Shown here one piece after another: positions 36,959-48,175 of a stretch of 64,000 nt of DNA. Every line of letters begins with the position of its first letter. Position 1 is the first letter of the stretch. Source of the stretch: Luscinia megarhynchos. Its lineage: Eukaryota; Chordata; Aves; Passeriformes; Turdidae. Where the stretch lies: contig CM067568.1 of NCBI GenBank assembly GCA_034336665.1, positions 39,536,770 through 39,600,769 on the forward strand, read 5' to 3'. The notes beneath the pieces were generated by a model. The model searched no databases, was not told the DNA's origin, and saw nothing but the letters and a program-made list of their open reading frames with translations. The translations under genes were made by a program, and so were the position numbers.

Positions 36959-39889
36959 AGACCTAGGAAGAAGGGAAGCTGCAAGGCAACTACTGCATAG
37001 TAAGCTGGGAACCTGAGAGCTCTGAAGACAAAGCCCTTTCCCTTGAGGGGGAGAAAATCTCAGCTCACAAGACACATAAAGAAGCAGACAACCTTTTTTC
37101 CAGTGCCTGCCGCAGCCCTGCAAAGCTGTGCTGGCAGCCAGCCTATTTGAAGAGATTGCAGTTTCAAAACAATGTTAGTCTTGACTAGTTTGGGGAGGTG
37201 AGCATGCTCATATGCAGAACATTGCTAAGCAAATAAAAAAAGATAACAAGGTTTGTATTAAATTACACCAGTTACCATTGGTAAACTCAAGCTCCTGTTG
37301 GAACTGTGTAGTATTTTCCCCAAATGGACATAGCAGCTCTTCACTGCATAAACACATCTATCTCCAATTCACACACAGCTGCCAATGCTTAAAAACAAAC
37401 ATCCAGTGACACACATGTTCTAACCCATTTCTAAGAAAATAGGCTACAAGGCTATTAAAAGAAATGTCAAGAATAATCTAACTGGAAAAAATAAAAAAGC
37501 AAAACACAACAACCCTCCCTGGGAAAATAAACCATTTAAATACTTCCCCATTACAAGAAGGAATGAAAGCACAATAAGCGACCACCTGGACAAATAAATT
37601 AACTTACACCATTTATTCAAGCAAACATTGGGCTGTACCTTAAATAACTGGCAAGTATGGGGGAATGGGAGCGTTACTGTAAAGTACAGAAAGCAGCTGA
37701 ATCTCACGAGACTCACTCGGCAGCTCCCTTTTCCTCCTCAAAAAAAGGTTACAACTTGTTTGTCAGCTGTGGATATCTTCAGAAAGATAAAAACCTACGG
37801 AGTGGGTTCAAAGAAATGCTGGCTAATATGCCCAGACTGGCTGCTTAATGAGCCAGAGTAAAAGAAAAGGTCACATGGTTACAAAAACCTCCATACAACA
37901 AACACCCCGTAGCTATGGTTAACTTTAATTAACTGCAGTATTACAATTCACTTCAAGCTTATTTTCCACCTATGTCTACTGTGCCTTACCTTTCCTTTGC
38001 CTGCTAAAAATCAATCTGATTAGTCTCATAAGTGGGCTTACATTTCAAAAAATAAGAGCTTTTCAAAAACGATCTGAAATTTTAAAAATCCACCAAATTG
38101 ATATCTTTCTAGCTATAACTACTGATAAATGGTTTCAAGATTACAGGAGTGGTTCTGTTTATATAAATCAAGGTATTCACACTTCTGTGATATAATTAAA
38201 TGTTGAATAGCCAGTAGTTCTTCTCTTTTAATGGCAGTTACATTCACACATGAATATTACTTGTCCTTAAGTTTAAACTTGAATTTCAACCATCTGTACA
38301 ATTTTTTTTCTCTGTCATGAGCTTACAATGTTTGTCCCCCTATTCCACAATTTAAAAATAAACTGCTGTGTGAGAATTGCATGCTTAGAAATAACTGAAA
38401 ACAGGATCAGTACAAATCCATACGCTTAAAAAACAGGTAAGTTGTATCCAACAATTAAATCATAAAGGTTGACTCTAACAATTAACTCAAAACATTCTTT
38501 TTCAGCATTACTTCTTTGATCCACTACATAAGAACAGTATGTTTGGAGATTTTTAAGCACCGATATATCACTTGGCAGAAGAAAAATAAAGATATATACA
38601 CACACAAAGTCATTGTCTGAAATCACAGATATAGTGATGTCAAATACTAAATCTCAAAACATAACAAACCCCACCCCCTCCCCACACACATGAAACAGCC
38701 AGAGTGTGTATCTATACAAGACTGCAAAGACCTGTAGGCACACTAAGTATATAGTCTCAAGGCTTCTACCATCCTTCCCATCAGGAATACAAATCAAGTA
38801 TGTATTAAGACCAAGCAGATACCAAATGCCATTCAGACTTCCCTTTATATAACTATGGGGCTTTGGCAGAGGGGATGCTTACTATACAGTAAAACTAAGA
38901 GCTCATAACCTAGGATACTGTTGCATTTGGAGCAGCTCTATGTTCTGCTGGTCAAACTGCAAAGAATTTCTGCAGTGCTGATGGTTTTATTTCAGGTTTT
39001 CGTCTCTTTCCTCCATTTGCCTCACTGGAAAGGACAAAGTTCACATTACGTTTGTTTGCATTTTCTAGCTAGCATGAGGCCTGTGTATTTACTTTGCCTG
39101 TTGATCACTTAACAGGTATTATACTACTCCCCTATCTCCAGAAAATGCCAATGTCACACAGCATAGTTAATTATACAAAGAATCACATATAATCATTGCC
39201 AAAAAGAAAGCATTCACTTCGGAGTTTAAAGGAAGCTTCCTTGCCTGAAAACACAATAAAGCCCCATAACTGTTCATCAATCCAGGTTATGAAAAGCCAG
39301 TGCCAAAATAGGGTAGCAACCCACCAGCTGCAACACCAACTGTAGAAGCTGTTATTTCATGCTACCCTTTTTTGTGCTCTGGTCAGCTACAGTCCTGCCT
39401 TACCATGAGTTTGTGGCTAATATCAAACTTTGACAATCACTCTTAAAATCAACTAAAATTATTAACCACGTGATGCTGGGGCTTTTTTTGTGAAAAGAGG
39501 GCTTCATTTTAAATCTCAAGCCTTGTTAAATTGGGCAGGCAATGTATGCGTCCTGTACTGCAAACAGCTTGCAGCTGGAGAGTGGTGGGGGGGAGGAGAA
39601 GGGAGGAGGAAATGAGATGCAGGAACAGTAAATAGAAAATGCTTAGTCAGCAACCGTTACTGCAACTTTAAAGGTGAAATGTAAATAGGCACAGTGCCAA
39701 GATTTAAGTAAGTTTGATAACACCATCAACATCATCATCTTACTACATATAAGTGAAAATGTGCATACAAGTGTCACAATTATCACAACGAACTGCAGAC
39801 TCTTGGTATAATGGAGACCTTGAAAAAGGCAACATGGCTTGTGCATACTGCCTAAGCTTAGAGAAAAATAAAACTTGCTACTCAAGAAG
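36001..39889. other. Non-coding stretch downstream of IRF2BPL
   Basis: AT-rich sequence with a long poly-A run but no recognisable exon or RNA gene. Part could belong to a longer alternative 3' UTR of IRF2BPL, since further TTTATT hexamers (AATAAA on the minus strand) occur, for example near 38987. Confidence 0.45.
36922..36954 (+). repeat. Poly(A)33 homopolymer
   Basis: Thirty-three consecutive A residues. I see no upstream polyadenylation signal or retrocopied sequence, so it is a simple mononucleotide repeat rather than a retroposon tail. The length is prone to sequencing error. Confidence 0.9.
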
Positions 39890-40625
39890 TATTAATATCA
39901 ATTGAATTTATTACAATTTACTAAGCTCCAAGGCACATTACAGTGTTCTGTTAACTACAGAAATGTATAAAGGACAAACAGAGCATGTTTCTCATGTACA
40001 GCATTTTGCTCTACTGTTCAAAAGCATCCGTGCATCAATAAAAGCAAAAACAAAAAACACATGAAGATTAAAAACGTTCAGATCAATAGAAACAAATTGA
40101 AACATTTTCCTTACAAACTTGCAACAAAAAAATACCCTCCCCCCATAGCCACCCCACCGTTTTTCAACGAAAAAACAAAAACGGGGAAAAAAAAAAGTGA
40201 AAGACTAACACTCAGGGCTTGTAAAACGTAAGCTGTCACCATTTTTGTAGCAATTTTTTAGGCATCAACACTGGCCTTGGCAAAAATTTTTTTTTGTCTT
40301 TTGTGTTTTTCTTCTTCTTTCAGAGAAGTGCATACATTTACAAAAATACACACCAGCAGCAGGTAATCGCTAAGGGCTATTAACTTTGTACCTAGCCAAC
40401 ACACTGCCAAAGAAATGAGAACAGGTATTATGTAGTAACCAAACAATATTATATTCTGTTTAACAAAAACCAGCTCTATCCTTCAAATGAAGAAGAGTAC
40501 ATACCTTTGTTTCAAAATATAGAAACATACGACGAAAATAATGTCTATACATAAGACTAACTTTTGCAGTTTGTTATATTCACAATTCTACATCTTCAGG
40601 AGTCTGAAGGGATTGGATTTCTTAC
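39890..40625 (-). other. IRF2BPL: Probable 3' UTR of IRF2BPL
   Basis: Directly after the TGA stop (40626-40628), the minus strand continues as AT-rich sequence with no splice signals that I would trust. It reaches a canonical AATAAA about 715 nt downstream. Long A- and T-rich runs in it resemble the 3' UTRs of dosage-sensitive regulators. The 3' boundary is inferred from the polyadenylation signal only; longer alternative 3' UTRs are possible. Confidence 0.65.
39907..39912 (-). terminator. Candidate polyadenylation signal AATAAA for IRF2BPL
   Basis: The plus strand reads TTTATT, so the minus strand reads AATAAA, in the right orientation and about 0.7 kb past the stop codon. Cleavage would be expected roughly 10-30 nt further on, near 39880-39897. 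It is a canonical hexamer in a plausible place, but AATAAA is common in AT-rich DNA, so the assignment is inferred. Confidence 0.6.
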
Positions 40626-42839
40626 TCAAGGGTCTCTCTCCTTTTTCACTTTAACGTCCCCAGCTAAAATGGTCGCGATCTCGCCCTGCATAAATGCCCA
40701 AGGCACATTGGAACCGACTAGGGGGCATTTCTCTCCACTGGGGCAGTAGACTTCGCCAGTCGCCCCTTGGGCCTTGATGCTCTCTCTGGAACAAGGGAAG
40801 CAGAACTTGTGGCTGGGCACAGAGGGGCACTGAACAAAGTGGGTGTCCTCCAAGCGTTCGTGGCAAATGGTGCAGCACAGGGGCCCGCTGTTGGCCATGG
40901 GGGAGTCCGGAATGTTTTGGGGGTGCACTTGGTCCATGGCGGGGTGGGTGCTGGGGGGAGGAGGGGCCACTTGCAGGTTCATGTCCCCGTTGCGGGAGGC
41001 TAGACGGCGCTGGCCCGGCACCGAGGCCGGCGACACGGGGCTGCTGCTGTTTCTGCGGGTGGACGTGGTGGAGTGCACCGAGCTGCCGTCCTTGGGCGAG
41101 TGGGCATTGCCCAGTGTGTCGGCCACCGACATGAGCGCGGCCATGGGGGACTGTCCGTTCTGGGGGGCGGACTCGGGTGGCGTGGTCCGGTTGGAGTGAG
41201 GCCCGAGGGGCGGCGGCGGCGGGGGGCCCCCGCCGTGCACCGCCCCGAAGCCCCCGGCCGACATGGTGAGCTTGAGCGCTTCGCTTTGGCTGGCCATCCA
41301 CTGCTGCCGCTGCTGCTCGTCGCTGAGCTTCAGAGCCCCCTCGGCCGAGTCCGAGGGCTCGGGAGAGGCTTTCCTCTTGCGCATCGCCCCGCCGCCACCG
41401 CCGCCGCCGCCACCGCCAGGTCCCCTAGAGGCGGCGGCCGTGCCCTGCGCCCCGCCGGCCCCGGCCCCCGGCCGCGGGAGACTCACCAGCGCCGTGGGCA
41501 GCATGGGGCAGCTGGCGTCCAGGTAGGGCTGCGGCAGCATGTCGGCGCCCACCAGCTCCTTGAAGAAGCGCACGGACTCGGGCAGCAGGTCCCCCAGGAG
41601 CCGCCAGTCGCCAGAGCCGTGCTTCTTCTCGTACTCCAGGTACTTGAAGCCCGAGGAGAGGCCGCGGCCGAAGTCCTTCATACAGTCCTGGTACATCTGC
41701 TTGGCCACACCGGAGGCGCTGGAGAAGACGGTGCCGGAGCCGCTGGGGTACTCGATGAAGAGCTTCAGCTCATAGTCCATGCCCGGCTTGGAGACGGCGT
41801 CGAAGGCAAAGACGCGGCCCAGCAGGGCGTGATCCTTCTTGAAGCGCACCTCGTAGGGGGTGCAGCCGGCCAGAGTGAGCAGCGTGTCCCGCACGATCTT
41901 GGGCTTGCTGGCCCACTCCTCGGCCCGATTCCGCAAACTCTCGCTGAGTTCGGCCAGCGCCTCGGCGTTGCGCTGCTTCTCCTTCAGCTCCCGCTCTTGG
42001 TCACTGCTGGATACCGAGCCCGGCCGCTTGCCGCAGGCCTCGGAGGACGAGCCGCCGCCTCCCCCGGCACCGCCGCCGCAGGTGCCCCCTTGGGAAGAGG
42101 CGGAGGGAGCGGCAGGACCCCCGCCGCCGCGGCCGCTCAGGCCCCCGTGCGGCGGAGGTAGCGCCACGCCGGAGGCGGCGGGGCCGTTCAGCAGCGTCTG
42201 CGGCAGCAGGTTGGGGGGCACGTTCATCTGAGCGCCGGCGGCCCCCGGGGGCAGACCAGACACGAGCCCCCCGTGCGCCCCGCGACGGGAGGAGGAAGAG
42301 GAGGAGGAGGAGTTGGGGCTTTGCCGGTTCAGCTCCGGCGGCCCGTCCTCAGGCGGCTTGGGGAAGCCATTGGGCCCCCCCAGCCCGTTGGGCAGGCGGG
42401 CGCCATGGCTGCTGCCCAGGCTGCCCGGCGGCGGCGGGTACTCGAAGCGGCTGCGCTGCTCCGCCGCGGCGGCACTGAGCCCGTAGCGGTCCAGGCTGGA
42501 CTGGGTCAGCCCCGCCGAGGCCGCCTTGGAGGTGGCATCCACATGGTTGAGCTGCTGCTGGGCCGCCGCCGCCGCCGCTTCTTTGGCGGAGAGCGTCACT
42601 GTCTTCACGCCGACCGGCGGCGGGGGGCCCGGGGAGCGACCGTCCTGGAAGCAGCCGTGCGCCCGCTTCAACTGCCGGGCCGTCTCGATCACGAACTCGA
42701 TGCGGTCGGCGCCCTCGTAATTAACGCAGCCCCGGCAGACGGGCTCCGTGAAGTCCCAGATCATGGCCCAGGGCATGCGGGGCAGATCGCATAGGTAGCA
42801 TGACTGCCTCCGCGACGAGGACACCTGCGCGGCGGACAT
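40626..42839 (-). CDS. IRF2BPL: IRF2BPL (interferon regulatory factor 2 binding protein-like), single-exon complete CDS, 737 aa
   Basis: This is a nuclear transcriptional regulator of the IRF2BP family; the family is also reported to have RING E3-ligase activity toward beta-catenin and a role in neuroendocrine and neuronal gene control. The N-terminal IRF-2BP zinc finger spans about residues 10-63, with C14-x2-C17 and C35-x2-C38. The C-terminal RING-like finger spans about 655-705 (C655, C656, C659, H660, C671, H677, C680, C683, C699, C705), and the acidic-basic tail ends KKERDP. Between them are a short Ala6-Gln3 tract (88-96), a Ser8 tract (177-184), a charged likely coiled coil (280-308), a conserved folded block (about 309-445), a Gly10 tract (475-484) and a basic RKRK signal (487-490). 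The start is supported by A at -3 and by an in-frame TGA 51 nt upstream (42888-42890). The frame is intact with no introns, as in other vertebrates. Human IRF2BPL is about 796 aa; much of the difference is the missing poly-Gln/Ala expansion. The length and residues 1-96 separate it from IRF2BP1 and IRF2BP2. Confidence 0.97.
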   Translation of the reverse strand: MSAAQVSSSRRQSCYLCDLPRMPWAMIWDFTEPVCRGCVNYEGADRIEFVIETARQLKRAHGCFQDGRSPGPPPPVGVKTVTLSAKEAAAAAAQQQLNHVDATSKAASAGLTQSSLDRYGLSAAAAEQRSRFEYPPPPGSLGSSHGARLPNGLGGPNGFPKPPEDGPPELNRQSPNSSSSSSSSRRGAHGGLVSGLPPGAAGAQMNVPPNLLPQTLLNGPAASGVALPPPHGGLSGRGGGGPAAPSASSQGGTCGGGAGGGGGSSSEACGKRPGSVSSSDQERELKEKQRNAEALAELSESLRNRAEEWASKPKIVRDTLLTLAGCTPYEVRFKKDHALLGRVFAFDAVSKPGMDYELKLFIEYPSGSGTVFSSASGVAKQMYQDCMKDFGRGLSSGFKYLEYEKKHGSGDWRLLGDLLPESVRFFKELVGADMLPQPYLDASCPMLPTALVSLPRPGAGAGGAQGTAAASRGPGGGGGGGGGGAMRKRKASPEPSDSAEGALKLSDEQQRQQWMASQSEALKLTMSAGGFGAVHGGGPPPPPPLGPHSNRTTPPESAPQNGQSPMAALMSVADTLGNAHSPKDGSSVHSTTSTRRNSSSPVSPASVPGQRRLASRNGDMNLQVAPPPPSTHPAMDQVHPQNIPDSPMANSGPLCCTICHERLEDTHFVQCPSVPSHKFCFPCSRESIKAQGATGEVYCPSGEKCPLVGSNVPWAFMQGEIATILAGDVKVKKERDP

Positions 42840-43900
42840 GGTGCTGCCGGCTGGGGAGCTGCTGCCGCCGCCGGCGTAGGGGCTGGCTCAGTCTTCCCCC
42901 CCGGGCTGCACGGGGGGGTGGCTCTCCGTACCTGATCCTGTTGCCCGTTTCAGCGAGGGGGATCGTCTGCTTTTAGTTCGCTCCTGCTGCTGGAGATAGC
43001 TTCTTCTACCTGGTCCCGCCGCTGCTGCCCCGTTGGGGTGGGAATCGCTTCCACTGCTCCTCCGGGGGGCTGGCTGGGTGGGGGTCGCCTTCTAGCCGCT
43101 TCTCTTTCCCTGCGCTCTCTAGCTCTCCGCTTGCTGCTGCTCCTCCTCCGGGAGGAGGCGGAGGTGCACGGAGGAAGATGGGGGGGGGTCACCTTCCACC
43201 CGCCACGGCTGCCTCGTGAGCTTGCAGTTCGGTACGTGCTGATCCACCGCCGTGAGCAAGACAGGGGCACACACGCACGGAGCTGTTCGGTCCCGGCAGC
43301 GGCGGCTTCCCTGAGCGCCGGCGGAGCAGCGGCGGCGGCGGCAGCAGCGTGGCGAGCGGCGCCGCCTGCTCCTCACTCACATCCTCGCCGCTGCTCGCAG
43401 TCCGAGCGCGGGGTGCTGCGCGCCGCCGCGTGTGGCTGCGCGCCCCCTCCGCCGCGCCGCGCTCCCCCCGCGCCGCGACGCCCCTCCCCTTCCCCGCGCC
43501 GTGCTCCCGGCTCGGCTGCACCCGGGCGGGGCCCCGCGTCACCGCCGAGCGCCCGCGCCCCGCTCCCCTCCCCCCGGCTCCGGCGCGGAGCCCACTTGTT
43601 GCGCGGGGCGCGCATGCCCGGCGCGCTGCCCGTGCCCTCCCCGGCGCGGCCGCAGCTGGAGCGCGGCGGGGCGCGGGCAGCCTGCGCTGCCGGCTATGTT
43701 TGGAAACTTGAACGCCAGATCGCGCCCTCACCCTCCTCCCCGGCCGCGCTGCCGGCCCCCCGCCGCGGCACCGCGGCCAGGGCGCGCATGCACAGTCGTC
43801 GTCGTTGTGGTGGTGGTGGGTGGTGGGGTTTTTTTGTTTCGCTGGTTGGTTTTGTTTTTTTTTTTCCTGACTGCGCTTTCTAAGTTCAGATGTCTCGCTT
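42840..43900 (-). promoter_or_regulatory. IRF2BPL: CpG-island promoter and 5' UTR region of IRF2BPL
   Basis: Upstream of the ATG the sequence is extremely GC- and CpG-rich and continuous with the CpG-rich coding exon. Visible elements are a GC box GGGCGGGGC (43524-43532) and two NRF1-like palindromes GCGCATGCCC (43610-43619) and GCGCATGCAC (43784-43793). I see no TATA box, which fits a dispersed CpG-island promoter. The transcription start cannot be placed from sequence alone. Upstream ATGs exist in the probable leader: for example, a 106-codon frame opens at 43270 on the minus strand, so upstream-ORF control is possible but unproven. Confidence 0.8.
43795..43829 (+). repeat. (GTC)n/(GTG)n trinucleotide-like microsatellite in the promoter island
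   Basis: A short GTC run passes into GTG/GGT repeats and then a G-rich end, followed by T-rich sequence. It is imperfect, about 35 bp, and lies in the upstream part of the IRF2BPL CpG island. It has no coding role. Confidence 0.7.
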
Positions 43901-44220
43901 TCGGGATTTTGTAAACCCGCGGTTCGCCCCGCTTTGCTTCCGTGACGGCTGCGCGGCTTTCTGCCACCGCGACTGTCGGTGGGATTCCCGTGCGCTCCGG
44001 CTGCTGAGGCAAATGGGGGATCCCGCCTTAATATCCGATTTCGTGTTTCTCTTTCAGTGATCTCAGTGACAGAATGACACAGTTTTTGTAAGCCTGTGAC
44101 TGCATCAGAAGCTCTTCCACTTTTGATTTGTTTAAACCAGCCATGTTTGCCAAGTGTTTAAGGTTGGGCTGGGAAAGATAGTGCTGTGCATTGCTCAAGG
44201 GTGTAGGAGAGGCCAGGCAG

Positions 44221-44226
44221 GTGAGT
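44221..44226 (+). other. Candidate 5' splice site (GTGAGT) of a divergent transcript
   Basis: CAG precedes GTGAGT, matching the vertebrate donor consensus at every position from -3 to +6 except possible variation at -2. It lies within about 1.5 kb of the IRF2BPL start codon on the opposite strand. Transcription is inferred, not shown. Confidence 0.35.
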
Positions 44227-44749
44227 AATCGCTGTGATCTCATCTCGCTAATGCAAAGGGACATAGGATTTCCCCGGCGTTGTGAGAACACACGGCTTTT
44301 TTTTTCCTCCCCTTTCTTCTATTTCCCCCTTTAAATAGCTAGCTAACATTTGCATAACACTGTTAACAGGCAAATTACTCAAAACAACCTCGGTTCATGC
44401 AAATAAGCCGGGAATTCATTCCACTGGGAGGAAAACAAAATAAAACCCCTCGAAGCTTGCCTTCTCCCGCCCGCGATCCCCGAAGTTGCCCGCTCCCCGC
44501 CTGGCCCCGCGACCACGCCGGTGCCCATGCTGGCCAGGAGGGTCTCTGCAGAACCCACTTTTGCTCTCGTTGCAGTCGGCGGCTGTTTTTGCAAACATCG
44601 ACATCGCTGCCTGCGTCCAAAGAATAATAAAGTGTCACTGCGGGGACGCGGTTCGGCCGGGACCCGGCGCGGTGCGCTGCGGGCGGCCACCGGCATCGCG
44701 TCACTGGCGCGCAGCCGGGCGCACGGTGCCCGCGGAGACAGCGCGCAGC

Positions 44750-44770
44750 GGGGGAGGGCGGGGAGGGGGG
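44750..44770 (+). other. G-quadruplex-prone G-run cluster
   Basis: Four G-runs of 3-6 bases are separated by single A or C bases within 21 bp, overlapping Sp1/KLF-type GC boxes in the outer CpG island. Confidence 0.55.
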
Positions 44771-44800
44771 AAGCGCTCGCACACTCGGCGAACGCGGAAC

Positions 44801-47800
44801 CTCTCCCAGCTGGGCTGTGTTGGATAGATTTCTTTCTTTCAATACCTCTTCCTGATTCCTTTGTTGCTAGAAACGCCGAAACCCTCGTCTATTGCAGGTT
44901 TCCCTCAGTGCTTTAAAAGGACTTGGTGTTTCTATGGCGAGGTGCCACGGCTCCCTTACTCCGGCACTCAGCAGCCATGCAGCACCGATGAAGAAAGATA
45001 CCTTCTATTCTATTAATAACGTTTTGGAACTCACACGACAGAAACCTTCCTTTAAATATTTCTTTTCATATCACCAATACGTGTCATTTCCATTTTTAGT
45101 TGTCTAAAGCATTTTATATGTGTCTGGTTCTAATCTATAAAGCTGGCAAATGAGTTTTATTATGTACGTGTGGAATTATAGGGAAAGCTAAATGAAATGC
45201 ACACGTTGAAGTTACAGAAATGGTAGAACCAGATTAAATACAGTTAGAAAATCAATTGTGACAAAGTGACTTTTTCAGGGGATGCTTGTAGAAGCAGTAA
45301 GGAGAGATGGAAAAGTATTTGAATTTTGTGAGTCTCCTGTATGCAAATTGGCTGAAGAAGATGTGCTAAAGGAGAGTGAATTTCACACTTAGAAATTTCA
45401 CACCTAAACTGTGGACATTACAGAAGCTTCACAGAGTTATGGCAAATGAAAGCTGGTCAAAGTAAAAGTCTTTGCTTCCAGCCAGTGATTTAGTGATGGC
45501 TGCAGGATTTCTACATTAATATGTCTTTACTTGACTAAACAAGCATGTGTTCCCTCTGATTCATACTGGAATGTCAGCTCCTTTCCTATCCTTTTACTCC
45601 CCCATTATGATCTTCATATGAGGAGCAGAACTGGGCTGTGGTAAAAGGTCAACCTCTGCTTAAAAAGCTCGGGTTGAGAGAGCTAAAGCTTTCCCTTCAT
45701 CCCGCATGTCTGGGAATGCAGAACTGCAGCATATCCTGACTGTATTTCAGTCCCCGGCTTACAGAAATCCAACACATGACAAGGCACTCCATGCGCTTGA
45801 ACTACCCCTCACCCTGGATCCTCACTCTACTGAATCCTCTTGCAAGAAAGCCCTTTTTTGGTAAACTCACCTCACAGGAACAGACTTCTTGGCTCACAAG
45901 AGCGGTCTCTATAGTGGGTGTAAATAATAATCACCTTAGATATAATCTAGCCTCAGAAAACCATTTACAGGTGCTGTCAACTCCCTATATAGTTTGTGAA
46001 TAGAAAAAGAGAGAGATTAGCATCTGTGACCCGACCAAACTGCCTTTACTCTTACTTGCAGGATACACAGTTGCGGAAATATGTTTGTCTTTCCGTAATG
46101 ATTAAACTTTGATTTAAACTTTGGTCGTGGGCACGTACTGTACCATTACGCAAGCAGCACTTAAGAATGAAGTGTCAGCATAGCAACAATATGGCCAGCA
46201 GCAGCAGTGATCTCTGCAAAGCTGATTGATGAAGAGAACTGCAATGTAAATGCAAATAAATGCCACGCTGTGGCACCTTCACAGGGAACGACTTGTCAGT
46301 ATCAATCTAATCTGGGTAGGGAAAAATAGATTGAGCGGTGGCAATGTAACAGGCTTCCCGTCTATGGCAGCACTGTCCTTGCGAGGGTCGCAGCAAGCTT
46401 TCCTGCTCACCTTCTGCCTTCTCTGCCATGTGAATGACGGGACAGGAGCAATCCAGACCGGTCTTGATGGATTTATACTAAACACGTCTGATGTTTATTT
46501 AGCTTTGAAATAATCCAGGAATTAATTTTACTTTTGGAGGAGGCAAAGAGGAAGCCCAAACAATTAATCCATTCAGGTGTATAATCTGGCTAACTGAAAG
46601 AAAGAAGCGAGCAAACAAAAAATAGCTTAAGAATCCCCCAAACAGTAGATTGTTTAGTGAGATGAAGGGGATTCCGCAGCAAGGAGGAATGGAGCTGCGG
46701 CTGTGAACAATTGCTACCCAGCTACTGCTTTTTGTGCAGGAAGACAAGTCAGCACTGAGCAGCATTAGGGATTCTGCAAGGATTGCCCAAAGTTTATGAC
46801 TTGCCAGTAGTCCCAAGGGGCAAGGACTACAATTTTCACAATCTGAAGTGAAATCTACTAATTCTTTCCTTTCAGTACTAGGATAAATACTGCCATCTGA
46901 TAATCCCTTTCCCTTTATTCCCATGACCATCTTTATTTGAAAGCACACACATGCACATATGGGTCTGTGTAACAATAAAATGGCAGGTGAAGCATTGATT
47001 TAAATGAAAGAATCAAAATGATCATACAAAAGACAGTGTGCAGGAGCTGGTCACTACCTTTCCTAGTGCCACCAGCAGGTACGGAAAGCAGAGGATGCAA
47101 CACACCATGAAGGACGAAGTGACGAAATCCAGGTGGCCTGGCTGCACCCCAGGCACTACTCCTGCCACTCCCAAACATGAGCTCCCAAAACACGGGGGCT
47201 ACTGTTGATCTGGATGACAGAGGAGTACTGTGGATTATCGATCAGCAGTCCACTGTTAATTATGCAGAATATAGGACAGCCCCAAAGTTTGCAAGCGATA
47301 ATAATTAGGAGCCCATGATCTCAGCAGCTTGGGAATGAACAGTCTGGTCTGGCTCTGAATGCTCACAGCCTGGGAATATGTTTAACTCTTTCCTGTTTGC
47401 TCTGCAAAGTTTTGGCACTGATCATTGCAGCCGACACAGCAGCTGGCTCTTCTGCAGGCACTCGCCTACAGAAATGGCTCTTTCTTTACTGATCGAAACA
47501 GCAGCTCCAGCTCGGAAAAAATACAAGAACGAGAAGGGTAGCACACTCCAGAAAGTGTAATTTACATGGATTTACCTCAGAATAGCAAATAAAATCCATC
47601 ACAATCAAATGACTGGCTTCAAAACAATGCAGAGATTAGCAGTGAACAGAGCACTTGGTGGTAAAGAGAGTGTGTTCAGCAAATCAAAACACAAACACTT
47701 CAGGAAGAAGTTGCATAATTTTGTTAAATTAAAAGTTAAACAACATTGTCTTCTACTAGAAGCTGCCAGGAAGTGTCAAAACACTCAGTTACAAAGAATA

Positions 47801-47944
47801 GGAGTAGTTACATGTTTCTGTTTATCATTTCAGTTCTCATCTCATTATAATTCTGGTTTTTTCCTACCATTTTTCAGGTAGTGAGCCTTGCTGACATGCA
47901 GAGTTTATTGCACTCCCACCTAGGAACTCTTCTTAAGACACATT
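44801..47944. other. Non-coding stretch upstream of IRF2BPL
   Basis: No coding exon is seen. The block at about 46080-46270 is described separately as a possible enhancer. A 158-codon frame on the minus strand (46499-46975) is unsupported. Confidence 0.45.
46080..46270. promoter_or_regulatory. Motif-rich block, possible IRF2BPL-proximal enhancer
   Basis: Within 190 bp there are two TCF/LEF-like CTTTGA/CTTTGG sites, a C/EBP-PAR-type ATTACGCAA, an RFX half-site plus SOX-like AGCAACAATA, and an octamer ATGCAAAT (46250-46257). The motif density suggests, but does not prove, an enhancer. Confidence 0.25.
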
Positions 47945-48175
47945 TCTTAGCGGACGTTGCGTCTCGTTTCCCCTGCTTTTCCCGGTGCCATTTCCACGCC
48001 GGTGCCGGGGCGCGGAGCCGAGGGCACAGCGGGGCGGGGGCTGCCCTGCCCTGCCCTGCCCTGCCCTGCCCTGCCCGCAGCCGGGCGCCGCCGCCCCGCC
48101 AGTGCAGCCGCGGCAGCTCTCCCGGTCCCCCGCCGCAGCCTCTCGCTTCTGCCCCGGGAAGCACTGAGGGGTCCC
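47945..48175. promoter_or_regulatory. Second small CpG island, about 5 kb upstream of the IRF2BPL ATG
   Basis: About 230 bp of GC-rich, CpG-rich DNA with a (CTGCC)n run in the middle, flanked by AT-rich sequence. It could be an alternative or non-coding RNA promoter. A 132-codon minus-strand frame (47874-48272) crosses it, but the low-complexity composition opens frames on both strands, so I do not call a gene. Confidence 0.5.
48041..48076 (+). repeat. (CTGCC)7 pentanucleotide repeat
   Basis: Seven perfect CTGCC units inside the small CpG island. Confidence 0.95.

Larger units (their letters stand above)
43901..44800. promoter_or_regulatory. Upstream shore of the CpG island; candidate divergent promoter
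   Basis: CpG density stays high to about 44.02 kb, dips, and rises again at 44.46-44.79 kb. On the plus strand, pointing away from IRF2BPL, a full-consensus splice donor CAG|GTGAGT sits at 44218-44226. This is the layout expected of a head-to-head non-coding transcript from a bidirectional CpG-island promoter. An 87-codon frame on the minus strand (44028-44291) resembles no protein I know. No acceptor or downstream exon could be identified by eye. Confidence 0.4.

Noticed and set aside
41073..42161. 362-codon open frame on the plus strand, antisense to IRF2BPL
   Set aside because: It lies entirely inside the GC-rich IRF2BPL coding exon, where antisense frames stay open because stop codons are rare. 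The product is low-complexity and resembles no family.
46499..46975. 158-codon minus-strand frame
   Set aside because: AT-rich context, Ser/Leu/Phe-rich product typical of chance frames, no similarity recognised.
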